This document shows positions 1-12,819 of a DNA stretch of 64,000 bases, one piece after another (within the stretch, counting starts at the first letter, position 1; each line of letters starts with the position of its first letter). Under the pieces are notes generated by a model. The model was given only the letters and a program-made list of their open reading frames with translations. It had not been told where the DNA came from and ran no database searches. The translations under genes were made by a program, and so were the position numbers. This DNA is from Ustilago trichophora (Eukaryota; Basidiomycota; Ustilaginomycetes; Ustilaginales; Ustilaginaceae). The DNA lies in assembly GCA_900323505.1 (NCBI GenBank), contig OOIN01000012.1:1054001-1118000 (forward strand), read 5' to 3'.

Positions 1-3000
1 ATTTGGAGGTCGATGAGGCGCGGAGAGTAGTTTTGCGGGTTCGCAGCTGGCGAAGGGCGACGGAGCGGCGTTGAGCGGGTGAGAGCTCGCCAGCGGTGAT
101 CTCGCCAAGCGCGTCGCGAGCGATCTCGTCCAGCTCGTCCTGTCGAACTGAGTCGACGTTTTCGAGAAGCGTCTCGATGTTCTCCAGGCCTTGAAGCTCT
201 TTTGCTACACTTTCAGTGTAGTCATCGAGTGCTGCGACAAGGCTACCAACGCTGGGCACGGTAGAAGCTGCTGCGTTTGCACGTTGCGAACGGAGGAATC
301 CAGCTCGCGAAGAATCGCCGTCATCGTCGCCGGCACCGTAGGGAGTGCGCGATTGCTCCCGGTTGGCAGCCAGCGAAGGAATCAACACCGGTCGAACCCT
401 GGCAGCATTGCTGCCTCGAGCATCACTCGCTGCCTCGAGGTACGACAGCAGCGACATCTGCAACCTCACGACCAGAGCACCAACCTTGGCGCTGAACGCA
501 TTTTCTTCGTCACGCCCAGCATTGCCGCCGTTGGGCGCTTCGCTCGAAGCACGCAGCGCACGCAGCGATGCGGTGGGCATGCGAGACTCTTCGCGCTCCG
601 CCTCGTTGTACGCCACCACGCGCGATCGCCACGAGGTAGAATGAAGGTAGACAGCGGCAAATGCGACGATGGCCGTGTGGAAGGGTGCGAGCGGGCTAGG
701 CGCCTGCTGGGCATCGTCGTCGAGCGAGGGCATGATAAGGGTAAAGATGGCCACCACGAGGTGAGCTTGTCCGAGCTGGGCAAACGAGCAAAACTCTTGT
801 AGCGGTGCACGAAGCACGGTCAGCAATGCGTCTCGGTGCGCAGTCAAGAGAGCCAAGGCGTGACGAGGGGCAGCCGACGCCGACGTGGGAGCCAGCGCCT
901 TGGAGATGCCAAATGCACCCTGATTCGAAGCTCCACCGAGCGAAAGAGCCGATGCAGCAGAACTACTGGCAAGAATGCTAGTGGTGAGCTGAAGCACGGG
1001 CGTGAGCAATGCGTTGTATCGCTCGGTAGCGGCGGGTAAGAAGCTGTCCAAGTCGACAAACTCCTGATCCTGATCCGGTCGTGCAGCGAGGTAGTCCGAC
1101 TGCGCAAGCACGTCAAAGATCTTGGCGTTAAGAAGCCTCTCTGCGCCGTCGCGCGTCTGTGCCATCCGATTGAAGAACGCCAGGCGGGCTTCATAGACGT
1201 AGATGGCGTTCAGACTGGCAGGATCGGGTCGAAGCGTCTCTTGCAGCGCCAAGTCCGAGTCTCGCAAGGCAGTGACGAAGCTCTTGATGTAGCCCTTGCG
1301 ATCGAGCAGGTCGAGGCATCTCGAGCCACCACGGCGAGACGAAGAGCTGGACGAGGAGGGAGCATCCAGAGCGCACAGCTTGTCGAGCAGCGTGAAGGCA
1401 ATCGTCTTGGACAGGTCGCTGGCATCCAGTGCATCACGACCAAGCACATCCATCAGACGTTCAGCGTGCGACAGCAACAGAGTACGCGTTCGGGATTCCA
1501 AGCTGGTCGTCTGCGTGCGGCCGCCGAAGATGTTGGTAGTCGTAGTCGAGACGCCGCCGACCGACATGGTCTCATCCAAGTCGGTAGCAATGATGGATGC
1601 TCCGTCGTTGGCACCGGCTTCACCACTGGCATCAGCGCCGCTTCCAGACTTGACAAGCTGCAAGAAGTTGATGAGCGCCGAGTAGAGGTTGCCTCGAGCC
1701 AGAGTGGTAGTCTCGAGCCTGAGCACCGAGTCGATGAGTGCACGCAGCGTGGTGAGGAGTCTGTCGACAGGAAGAGCGTCCACAGTCTCGAGGTCGAACG
1801 CACCAGTGGTCAACTCGACACGATGCTGTCGAAGCGAAGTGAGCAGCGAGAGCACGGCACCGGCAACGAGGTCGGCTGAAGGCACATCAAGGCCGCCAGC
1901 ATCCGTCGAAGGTGTCGCGATGCGGGGGAGCAGCTCCGACAGGCAGTCGAACATGAGGCTCGATCGTACTTCGGTGCGCAACAAGCCGGCAGCTCTTGCC
2001 AGAACCATGTCAAGCGTATGTCGCCAGGCCTGCAAAACCCTCCTGCGCGAAAAAGCAACAGCCCTTTTGGCATTCTGAGCGGAAGCCCACTGGAGTACGA
2101 ATGCGGCTTGCTCCAAGAAGGGGTTTGCTTGACCGGCATCCCGTAGACTGCCCTTCTGCTGAAGGATCGTCTTCTCACGCCCAAGGATCGCGAGCACCGC
2201 GCCGAGGTCGTAGAGGCGAGGTCCGACGGCAGCATCCGGTCGCTTGGCAAGGTCAAGCTGCTCTGGGGTTATGACGTTGATGTTCTGGCCCAAAGCTTCC
2301 CGATCGTCGTACCATTCAAAGTCGAGGCTCTGCAGGATCTCGAGGAAGCGGACACCGCCAAAAGTGCGCACCTCGGCACCACCAGCGCCAAGTCGAAAAT
2401 CGCGTTCGGTGCCGAGCAAGACGTCGTCTTCCTCTGCGCTGTCGTCTGCATCGATGCCGTTGCCTCCGCCCACAGTGGCATTAGAACCGAACAGCGCAGC
2501 GACGACACGTGCTGCTCGCGACTGCATGCCAGCGTTGAGAAGCGAGTGTAGCTCCAGCGCAGTAAGCTCGAGTAGCGAGGCACGCATGCGCAGCGAAGCA
2601 GTGACACGGTCGACAGTGGTCTCGATGGCCTGACCGTCGGCAAACTGAACGAGACCGAGTGCAGCCGAGCTTGCGGTTAAAGTAGCGCGCTCGGCAGGCA
2701 CCAGCGAGAGGCTGCGGAGCTGCTGAACGACAAAGTCCTCCTTGGTGCGCAGGTAGCGGAGCGTAGCTGCGCTGGTAAAGGGATGAGTGCAGAGACGCAG
2801 GATGAGCGCGTGGCACTTTTCAGCAAAGCCTGGGGATCGCTCGGCGAGGCTGAGGAACGAGGCGCCGTCGCTGTCCGACTCTGGACGCAGGAGCGCAAGG
2901 ATGGCATGGACGGCGCTGGGGGCAGCGGTTTGCGCATCAGGGTCGATGATGACTTGCTCCTCTGGGCGCGCAGCTCGCAAGTCGTAGCCGAGCAAGAGGT

Positions 3001-6000
3001 GAGCAACGTTGGGTGCTGGTTGATTGAGCTCGGTTCCGGCAAGTAAGAGGTTGATGATGGCAATCTGAATGGCCTCAACTGCATCGCCAGATGACAATCC
3101 AGTGGTGCCGTCCATTCTGCCGTTGGTAGCTTGCAAATCCGCATCCTCATCGTCCTCGGCGCCAGCACCTCCAGCGAGTGCATTCAATGTCTCCAGCACT
3201 TTAGCGCTGCCGGCATCGCCGGAGGATTCGGCCTCTAGTCGGCCAACATAGCCTGCTTTGACACGTCCGGCCTCGTCGCTCATCTCGAGCAAGCCGACGA
3301 GACGGTTCATCTTGCGTCGGTAGCCCATTTCGCCAAAGCGGTCAACTGCGCTAAAAGCAGCAGTGCGGGCGATGAGGCCAAGGAGTCGGACCGAAAGCAG
3401 CGCTACATCATCGCGAACACAGTTGATGAGCAGCGCAATTTGCACCACAGACTCGTGTGCGTGCAGCAGCTGAATGTCGAAGCTGCTATACGAGCCCGAA
3501 TTGCCAACGCGGGCCGAAACATCGAAGGGCAGCTGCACACCGCTGAGACTTGTGTCGACAAGCGTGGGGATTAGCACCTGGACAAAGAGGTCTTGATATC
3601 GGAGCACGCAGTCGAGAATGCTGAGAACGTGTCGGACCGAGGAGCCGTAGAAGAACGTACTGGCGCGGTTCTGGTTGATTGCCTCAAAAGCAGCGAGACC
3701 TGAGCCAGGAACGAGAATGCCGAGCATCTCGCCAACCATCTTGGATCCAGTGAGAATGCGGCGCATCAAGAAGAAACCAGGATGCGATGCCAGCTGAGTG
3801 AGCAAGGCCGGGTCAGAGACAGCGTCGGCGCCCTCACTGCTGCGGAGGAGCGCTGCGAGGTCGTACGAACGAAGCGAGCGTTCCACGAAATCGAGGCAGG
3901 ATGCAACGACACGCCACTGCTCAGCTGGCTCGATGTAGTCACGTGTGCGTGCCTTGAGGAAGACCTGGTCGATGACAAAATTGACGTAAGGCTCGACGGA
4001 TCGGAATTTCCTACGCTGGCCTGCATGGTGCTGATGTGATGGCTGCGTCTGCGACTGAATTTGCTGCTGCGTCTGCTGGTCGTAGGCGACGATGGTGCTA
4101 AACGGGTTGGCACCAGCTGCCGAGGTCGAGGCAGTGTCGGTGAGGGCATTGGAACCAGCTGCGATTGCGCCAGCAGGAAGTTGGACAAGCGCCTTGAGGA
4201 AGTTGACAAAGCTGGTAGAGCCAGGGAAGGTACGGAGGGGCACTTCAAAGTTCTCGAGCTCGTACAGAACACCCTTCGAGGCGAGCGGCTTGAAGGCTGG
4301 CCCGAAGGAAGCAGGTGTGGGTGAATAGCCGTTCAGACGGGACTTGGCGGCAGCGTCGTCGGATGGCAGAAGACCACACTCGTCGAAGCGGTCCCAGAGC
4401 TGTGCTGCGATCGCCGAGAAGCGGGCTCGAGAGGCAGGGTTGCCGGATGAGTGTTGCAAGAAGGCCGAAAGTGCATCTAGAATACTCGCCTTGAGCTCGA
4501 CAGGAACCGGACAGGTGAGCAGCGAAAAGAGCTTGTCGAGTGCGTTGTACGATGAGTTCTGCAGCAAAGCATCTCGAGCAGGATGCGAAAAATAGATCAC
4601 GTTGCGGAAGAGACGAACAAATCCGATGAGCAACGTTTCTTCGTTCTTGGGCATGGCGAGCGTCTGATAGCTGGAGGCGTGGAACGAGGACGAGTTGACG
4701 GCCTGGTGGAAAGTGTCAATGTAGTAGTTGATCCATTCAAAGAAGCGGCTCCATGAAACAAGGCGGCCTTCACCGGCAGCGCCGTTCTGACCGCTCTCCT
4801 GGTCGAGCAGAGCATAAGCCTGACTGGCGCTGGAGGGGCCTGATGACATGGCGGCAAGCATATTGAGCAACGCGCGCTGATGGCCTGGCTCGCGCACGTC
4901 GATGGCCCAAGCAAGGAAGCGCGTGGTGCGGTTGTCGGGTCCCACCCAGAACGGCAAACCAGCTTCAGGTCGGCCACGGCAGAGGAGAGCGATCAGGTCG
5001 AAAAGCGCCTCGATGTCGTATCGGCGCTCTGGCGGTGCCGGGCCGCCTGCTCGTGCACTGACGCCCCGGGAAATAGCAAACGCAGCATCCTCCTCGGAGC
5101 GCTGGATGCGTCGGAGCATGGGCAGCATGACCGAAGTGGTGCCCACAGCAAGGTTATGGATCTGCTGCACCACATACTCGCGGAACTCCGTATCAACCTC
5201 GTCGTCCCAGGCGGCGTTGTCGACGATGTCGCCAGCGGCTACATCCGCCTCAGCAGCTACAGCCCCCTCCTCCTCGCCAAAGAGTGCGTCGATGGTTTTT
5301 TGTCGGAATGCCAGGATGCGCACAACAAGGAAGATGAAGGCGCCGCCGGTAGGGCCGTCAGCGTTGGTGGCTGCCTTGGAGTCCTTGGAGAGCGATGAGC
5401 CGGTGATGGACTGGAGCACGAGGTCTTGGATCTGCTCTTCAGAGATGGAAAGCTGATTGCGGTAGGTCGGGTTCCGCGAGAAGGCTTCGACGAGGAAGAT
5501 GGACCATTGCAGGGCAACGGCACTGTTGAGCTCGCCAAGCGCCCATTTCTTGCGCGTGATCTCCGCATGAGTGGATGTGATGAAGGACTCGTCGTCCAGT
5601 AGCGCCTCTACGGTCTTGCGGAGAGTGCCCCGGCTCGCTCGATCCGCCATAGCAGCCCGTGCATCAGGAGTAGCATCAATAGCACCGAGTAGCGCAGTGA
5701 GGATGTAAATAGTCATCTCATCGTAGGTCTCAGCGGAGACAGCGGCGAGCCAGCGGAGGATGGCCGAGATGTTGGATGGTGTGAGAAGGGACGAGATCGA
5801 GAGCAGGTAGAGCAAGTGACCAAGTTCGCGTCGCTCTTCGCGAAGCCAGCCGAGACGGTCGAGCTGAATCTCATCGCTGAGCCTGCCGTTGATGGCGGTG
5901 GATGTGGATGCTGGTTGTGATGCCGACTGGCTGGTGCCAAGACCGAGGAAGTTGGAGGTCTGCGTCTGGATGCTTTGGTTGGCTGTGTTGGCATTGGGAG

Positions 6001-6795
6001 ATTCGAGAGAAGCCTTGACGCGCACTGCCGACTGTTTTACATTGTCGATCTCTGCGAGGATCCTCTCGGCAAGCGTGACTTTGCGTGTCGAAGTGGAGGA
6101 GCCGACCGAGGTTTCGATGGAAACGAGAGACTCGACAAGCTGTTCCATCTTCATGCCCATGCGTTGTGCCTCAACGTCTTCCTCGAAAGGCATGGTGAGA
6201 GCATTGCGGAGAAGCTCCTTGAGGCAAGCAAGGAGAGCAAGACGTTCGCGGTGGTACAAGATGCATGCAACTTCGACAGCGGGGCGGCCCCACTTGGCAC
6301 GACCTGCAAGAGCCTGCTGAAGCAAAGAAGCCGCAAAGTTTTCTGAGACTGCAAGTTGGCGTGCGAGCAAGAGCGACTGCTGTGCAAAGTCTGGGTTGAG
6401 GTTTTGTGTGTTGCCATTGATAGTGATCTTGCCTGCCGAGTCGATACGATGTGGAGAACGGAAGCCAACACAAGAGGGTCAACATTTGTTGCAGTTACAT
6501 TACTGAGTCTGAGACAAGCGCTACCTGTCGCTTCTACTCTGAGAGGTTGTTGGAAGAACTTACCTGACTCGATCTCTTTGCGCTCGACATCAGACTGCGG
6601 ACGGACCTTGCCGAGGTCTGCTAGATCGGAGCGATTCCTGTCGATGGTGACGAACCAGTCATTGGATCTCGAGAGGCGCACAGGGTTGGATGCGGCCTCG
6701 TTGATGATGCGATGAAGGCGCTCAAAGCGTGCGGGCTCGAAGACGGCGACACCGCTTGCGCCGCTCGAAGTGGAGGCTGCTGGAAGTGCAGGCAT
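1..6795 (-). CDS. NUP192: Nucleoporin Nup192/Nup205, inner-ring scaffold (C-terminus beyond window)
   Basis: Large alpha-helical scaffold nucleoporin of the inner ring of the nuclear pore complex. Exon 1 is 6564-6795 (minus) and encodes 77 codons plus one base, starting MPALPAAS. A 131-base intron, 6433-6563 (GTAAG...CAG), splits the Gly codon of a conserved ERKEIESG-KITING block. Exon 2 runs open from 6432 to base 1, so about 2,220 residues are visible and the stop lies outside. The ESGK block followed by an NPDFAQQSL-like segment, and then long stretches of Leu/Ala-rich helices without membrane segments, fit the N-terminal half of Nup192; the length suits the family (fungal members roughly 1,700-2,200 residues). 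The gene is divergent from the GH45 gene, with about 1.7 kb between the two start codons. What I see is the open frame, the intron and the N-terminal motif; the function is family knowledge. Confidence 0.85.
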
Positions 6796-8460
<1,665 letters not shown>

Positions 8461-8473
8461 TTTCTTCGTCAAG

Positions 8474-9485
8474 ATGGTGTTTTCTACTCACAAGTCGACC
8501 CTCATCGTCGCTGTCATCGCAGCATCCCTTGGACTCTTTGCGCCGGCCGTCGAGTCCACCGACGCCACGATGTACTGGGATTGTTGCAAGCCCTCGGGCG
8601 CATGGCGTAAGCGCTCAGATGAACCAGCTCTGTGATGGCCTGTAAGGGTCCTTATCATCAATGAGTTGCATCATACTGACTTTTGAATCCCTTCTCTGTC
8701 GTTCCTTCTGCTAAACAGCTGGCAAGGCGGCCGTCTACAACCCTGTAGTAACCTGCCAAGCCGATGGTAAGACCATCGTCACCGGTCCTCGACGAGACGA
8801 GCCCAACTCGTCTGGCTGCGCTGGCGGCTTCGAGTTCCAGTGTAGCTGCCAGCAGCCTTGGACTGATGCGCTGAACCCCGAGATTGGCTATGGTTTTGCT
8901 GCCATGACGAGCGCGACCGAACACGACAACGAATGCGCCTGCTATGTGGCCGAGTTTCAAAGCCCCAAACCCGGCAAGGTCGGCACTCTCTTCTACCAGG
9001 TCATCAACGATGGGGGAGACGTCACTCAGGATGGTCTTGACATCCTCGTGCCTGGCATGGGTATGGGTCTGATGACCCAGGGCTGTCCCGCTCAGTGGAA
9101 GGGCTCAGACATGTCAAAGTGGGGAGCTCAATACGGTGGTCTCAACCACGATGCTGCTGGATGTGCTAATTTGCCCGGCGATCTTCAGCACGGTTGCAAG
9201 TGGAGGATGCGCGACTGGGGCGACTCGATCACGTTTAAGGGTAGACCCACCAGAGTAAAGTGCTCTAAGGCTCACATTGACCGAACGGGTTGCCAGAGAA
9301 AGGATGATGCCAAGGTCGATGCCACGTTTGATACCTACCTCAAGGGTCGCAAGTGGGACAGTACGTCCAATTGCGATGCTCCCGATGGCTACAAGCCCAA
9401 CCCTGCTGTTTGCGGTATTGGAGGCTCGAGTCGATCCACCGGTCACGCATTCATTCGCAGGGGTGGTAACTACAACCGTCATTGA
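8474..9485 (+). CDS. Secreted GH45 endoglucanase (Egl1-like)
   Basis: Endo-beta-1,4-glucanase of glycoside hydrolase family 45, cutting cellulose-type glucan outside the cell. Exons are 8474-8606 and 8719-9485; the 112-base intron begins GTAAGC and ends ACAG, and splicing recreates the family block WDCCKPSGAWPGKA. The product is 299 residues. Residues 1-28 form a signal peptide (KSTLIVAVIAASLGLF core). Asp36 in YWDCC matches the general base (Asp10 of Humicola Cel45A), Asp152 in GLDILVPG matches the general acid (Asp121), and Asp145 in DGGDVT matches Asp114, so the enzyme looks catalytically competent. Many cysteines are conserved (SGCAGGFEFQCSC, ECACYVAEF). No cellulose-binding module is visible; a Gly/Arg-rich tail of about 60 residues ends in NYNRH. 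U. maydis has a filament-specific GH45 called Egl1; orthology is likely but not shown here. Confidence 0.9.
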
Positions 9486-10409
9486 TTTGAACAAACTTGT
9501 CAGTCGAATCGCGATGAATCGCGATGCCAGACGACTCACACTTCCATGGGGCCGATCCTTGTGGCCAAAGGTCCTGAACACGTTCGCACTGTGTGTCTCC
9601 TATAGCATCATCAATCACAACATCTTTTCGGCTTTTATCTACAGAGAGTATTCATGTTGATCCTTGTGCGTGTGAGCAACGACGCACGCTGCAAATATAT
9701 ACGAGTCTGTGAAGGTGTTTCCGTGACATGTCAAAGATTGCCAAATCCTCAGATTATCTGACATTCCAAACAAACAGCGCCTACTGCAGGAGAACCGACG
9801 CCAAAATCGTGGATAACACTGAATTCAACCATCACACGGAAGGCACTGAGAGGGCAAGATTACACAAGAAGCGCGTAGCGCACAAAGTTTCCAACATTGA
9901 AACATGTGGGGACGTTGATGATCAGTTCAGTGACAGATGAAACTGAGACCTGGACTCATCCCTTTCATTTCGCGGTGTGGTGGGACCCGTTTCGGTCCAA
10001 CGCAGAGCTGATCAGGGTCCTGACACGCAACTGGCAAAAGATCGGGCTGGCGTGCATGAGCCTGCATCATTGTCTCCCCGCCAAATTTCTAGGCGGCCAT
10101 ACCACAGGAGAGCGGAGCTGTCAGATGTCTCATCGCAAATCATAGGCTTGATTGGGATCATGACACCTGTCACTTTGCTCATCGTCGCACCTATCACTAT
10201 GCTCATCCAATGCTCAGAGCTCACTGCGTAGCTTCATTGCGACCTCTGTGCCTCCCGAAAGCGGGATCTGTGAGGGTTGAGAAAGGATATATACAGGAGA
10301 TGGTAACGGGATGGTCCCTCTTCTGTTTCGCATCCAATCTCGATTATCCAGCCCATCCAAACTGCCACAATTCCTCTCTCCCACTTTTACACGATACGAA
10401 CATCTCAAC
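9486..10409. other. Intergenic spacer
   Basis: Nothing codes convincingly here. It holds the 3' end of the GH45 transcript and the promoter of the next gene, including the TATA-like box at 10288. Confidence 0.6.
10288..10293 (+). promoter_or_regulatory. TATA-like box of the small gene at 10410
   Basis: TATATA in GGATATATACAGG lies about 117 bases before the start codon, a usual spacing for a short leader. Confidence 0.4.
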
Positions 10410-10980
10410 ATGTGCGCCTTCGACGAGCTCTCCATCGTCCAGTCCTCCGCTACGCCCATCCTCCTGCAGTACGAGGTGTGCATCACCCAGCACCAGGAGC
10501 ACCGTGCCCCCACCGCAAGCAAGAGCGACGTCTCCAGCGCTAAGGTACGTACCTTCACTCTTGTACGATCTCCCTGCCTCTGGAAAGCTTCGTCACTAAC
10601 ACTGCGCCCATCGTCTTTCCGTCTCCAATTTACAGTCGTCTAGGGAGGACCTTTGCAACCCCCCTACTTACGAAGCCTGCACTATCGACTCGGTCACGCC
10701 TCGAGTCAAGAACAACTTCTTCCGCCGATTCTTCACCCGCAACTCTGCAAAGAAAGCTGAGCTGCCCAGCTACCGCGAGGCCGAGCTCATCGAAGCATGG
10801 GCCAAAGTCGGTATCGATATCAACGACCGATCGCAGGGTCCCCGTCCCAAGTGCACCCCGGAAGAGTGGCTCGGTGCTATGGATGGCTTGTTTGGTGCAC
10901 CTACTTTGCCCAAGGCTCAGACAAAGGAGAAGAAGGAGGCAGTTGTGGTGCATGCTTTCCCTGGCTCTCGTCGCATCTGA
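10410..10980 (+). CDS. Small two-exon protein of unknown function
   Basis: I do not recognise this gene. Exons are 10410-10544 (45 codons, phase 0) and 10636-10980, with a 91-base intron GTACGT...TTACAG; the product is 159 residues. Support comes from consistent codon use across both exons, a clean intron, a TATA-like box 117 bases upstream and a pyrimidine-rich, A-ending context before the ATG (CATCTCAACATG). There is no signal peptide or membrane segment. The middle is basic and aromatic (KNNFFRRFFTRN), followed by an amphipathic stretch ELPSYREAELIEAWAKVG and a C-terminal TPEEWLGAMDGLFG. It looks like a cytosolic or nuclear adaptor, but no function can be assigned. Its 3' end faces the esterase gene 100 bases away. 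Confidence 0.65.
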
Positions 10981-11079
10981 TTTCTGACTTCTTGTCCATC
11001 GGTTTCCGGCTGTATACCCTTTCCACGCTCCTTACAATGTCACGTTGTTATAATCAAGGTGGTGGATTGCATCGGGCGG

Positions 11080-12372
11080 CTATGGTGAGATGTCGGCTGT
11101 GTGTGCTTCTCCAGAATCTTTTTGAGGGACAACAATCTCCGATTCGGGCTTCTCTTCCTCCGCTGACCCACTCCATGCCCACTCAACGAACGCGGTCGCT
11201 TTGGAGAAGACAGCTTCCTTTGCCTGTTTCTCTTCTTCGGACAGCCAGCCGTCAGGCATCTGCGTCCAGCCGTGTTTCATATTGGCGACGTCTTCCACGA
11301 CGAGATGTTCTGTCCTCTCGTGTGCTTGTACCTTCTCCACCCATTGCTTGGACTGCTCTGCGAGGGTATCTAGTTCGCACAGAACCAGAAACATGCGTGC
11401 TGCGGGGTGGAGAGAGTCTAATGAAGCCAGCCCAGGGGAGACTCGTGGATGGTCGGTCTGATCACGTTCGGCATAGGTGGGTGCGAGAGAGTCGGCGACT
11501 TGGGTCCAGAAGGGTGAGGGTAAGCTCATGTGCTCTGGGCGGGAGCGCTGCGAGGGTAGCTGGCGCAGGTCGAAAGATGGGTAGAAGAGGAGCAGGGGAA
11601 TGGGTGCGGGATGGTCGCGGGCAAACTTGGACGGCCATTCGACGTCGAGCTCCGGTGGTTTGATGTGAAGTGCGAGGTTGAGCGCAAGGTTGCCGCCGCT
11701 GCTGAAGCCTGAGATTGCCACTTTGCTTGGGTCGAAGCTGAACAATGGTGCAGAGGATTCTTGGGTCTTGGAAGAGGATGTTCTTGACGAGGAGGACGAG
11801 GAGGGCGCCGAAACCTCTTCAACTTTGCCATCCTGCAAGTCTTGTCTATGTTGATTCTCAACAGCGGCTGCGCCTTTCTTAGCGATCTTTGCCTTCTCTG
11901 ATTGTATCCTTGCGACAAGAGCCTGGCGAAGAGGCTCATACCCAGGAAAATCTTGGTCGAGGATTGCGCTGAGCACATCTTCACCGTCCTCTATCGCAGC
12001 AGGGAAGCGGTGGAATGGACCCATGCGGTAGTCGACGCTGATGACGATACTATCGAGCTGCCTTGCCATGTATGAGCAAAATGGCGCCTGCTCCAAACAT
12101 GATCCCAGGTAGAATCCTCCTCCGTGAAAGTCAACCAGCACAGGAGCTCCCGAGGATGGCGCATTGTCGTACAAGCTGGTTGGGATGAAGATATGCAGTG
12201 GGATGGTATACTCGCTCGATCGAGAGGGCATGTGGAACACAAACGGATGCGGACCCTCTGGTGATGTCCATTTTAGGGTTGAGAGCGGAACTGCTCGCGG
12301 CAAGCGGACGAGGGCAGTTCGCCACAACACGTCAAAAGGGACTGAGCGGATCTTTTGGTATAGTGAAGACAT
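11080..12372 (-). CDS. Alpha/beta-hydrolase, hormone-sensitive-lipase-type esterase
   Basis: Carboxylesterase or lipase of the HSL (GDXG) group. The product is 430 residues from the chosen Met at 12372 (MSSLYQKIRS); the frame is open to 12450, but the upstream 26 codons look like leader sequence. The oxyanion-hole motif HGGGF lies near residue 82 in VLVDFHGGGFYLGS, and the nucleophile Ser in GFSSGGN near residue 220. A candidate acid is the Asp in LCELDTL and the His is in NMKHGW, giving a full catalytic set. Between the motifs lies a low-complexity Ser-rich insert (SSSSSSRTSSSKTQESS, about residues 190-206), absent from compact bacterial relatives. No signal peptide is evident, so it is probably intracellular. 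The natural substrate is unknown. It is divergent from GCP4. Confidence 0.85.
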   Translation of the reverse strand: MSSLYQKIRSVPFDVLWRTALVRLPRAVPLSTLKWTSPEGPHPFVFHMPSRSSEYTIPLHIFIPTSLYDNAPSSGAPVLVDFHGGGFYLGSCLEQAPFCSYMARQLDSIVISVDYRMGPFHRFPAAIEDGEDVLSAILDQDFPGYEPLRQALVARIQSEKAKIAKKGAAAVENQHRQDLQDGKVEEVSAPSSSSSSRTSSSKTQESSAPLFSFDPSKVAISGFSSGGNLALNLALHIKPPELDVEWPSKFARDHPAPIPLLLFYPSFDLRQLPSQRSRPEHMSLPSPFWTQVADSLAPTYAERDQTDHPRVSPGLASLDSLHPAARMFLVLCELDTLAEQSKQWVEKVQAHERTEHLVVEDVANMKHGWTQMPDGWLSEEEKQAKEAVFSKATAFVEWAWSGSAEEEKPESEIVVPQKDSGEAHTADISP

Positions 12373-12819
12373 GGCGTCTCTATAGAAAGGTGGTGGTGAG
12401 TGACAAGAATGAAGCCCGAGAATGGTGGGACAGTGAGTCAAGACCGTCAATATCCTGACTACTCTGATGTCCGACTTGCGAGCGTCACTTGGACCCTCTC
12501 AGCTTCAGCCTGGGCAAAGCTCGCGTCCCGCACAAACGCTTGAAATGATGATGATGATGATGATGATGATCCTCTTGTGCATGCCTGCTCGGCCTCCACT
12601 TGCGCTCAACTCCGAAGCTATTGTCTGTGGCACCAGAACTTAACACATTCGCTCCCAAAAAATCAGACGCGTCGCGGTAAGCTGTTGCCAAGACCAACAC
12701 TTTCCTTTGTCTTCGTTCGACCCTTCCCCACTATCGTCACCGACTATAGTACATCACTCTCTTCATCTACACCGATATCGCACGACCATCGATGCAGCTT
12801 CGGCCCTCAACTCTCCACA
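12373..12819. other. Divergent promoter spacer, esterase/GCP4
   Basis: A short spacer (447 bases) carrying both promoters. It contains an (ATG)n microsatellite at 12545-12570 and no separate gene. Confidence 0.6.
12545..12570 (+). repeat. (ATG)n microsatellite
   Basis: Twenty-six bases of perfect ATG trinucleotide repeat in the spacer between two divergent genes. The repeat creates many out-of-context ATGs if included in the GCP4 leader. Confidence 0.9.

Noticed and set aside
9030..9075. Apparent loss of a GH45 catalytic Asp, where the usual FDGC reads MTQGC
   Set aside because: Counting residues on Humicola Cel45A puts the general acid (Asp121) in the HFDLNIPG block, matched here by GLDILVPG; the FDGC Asp is not the catalytic acid.
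10797..11663. 288-codon plus-strand frame overlapping two genes
   Set aside because: It runs out of frame through the small gene and antisense through the esterase; a chance combination.
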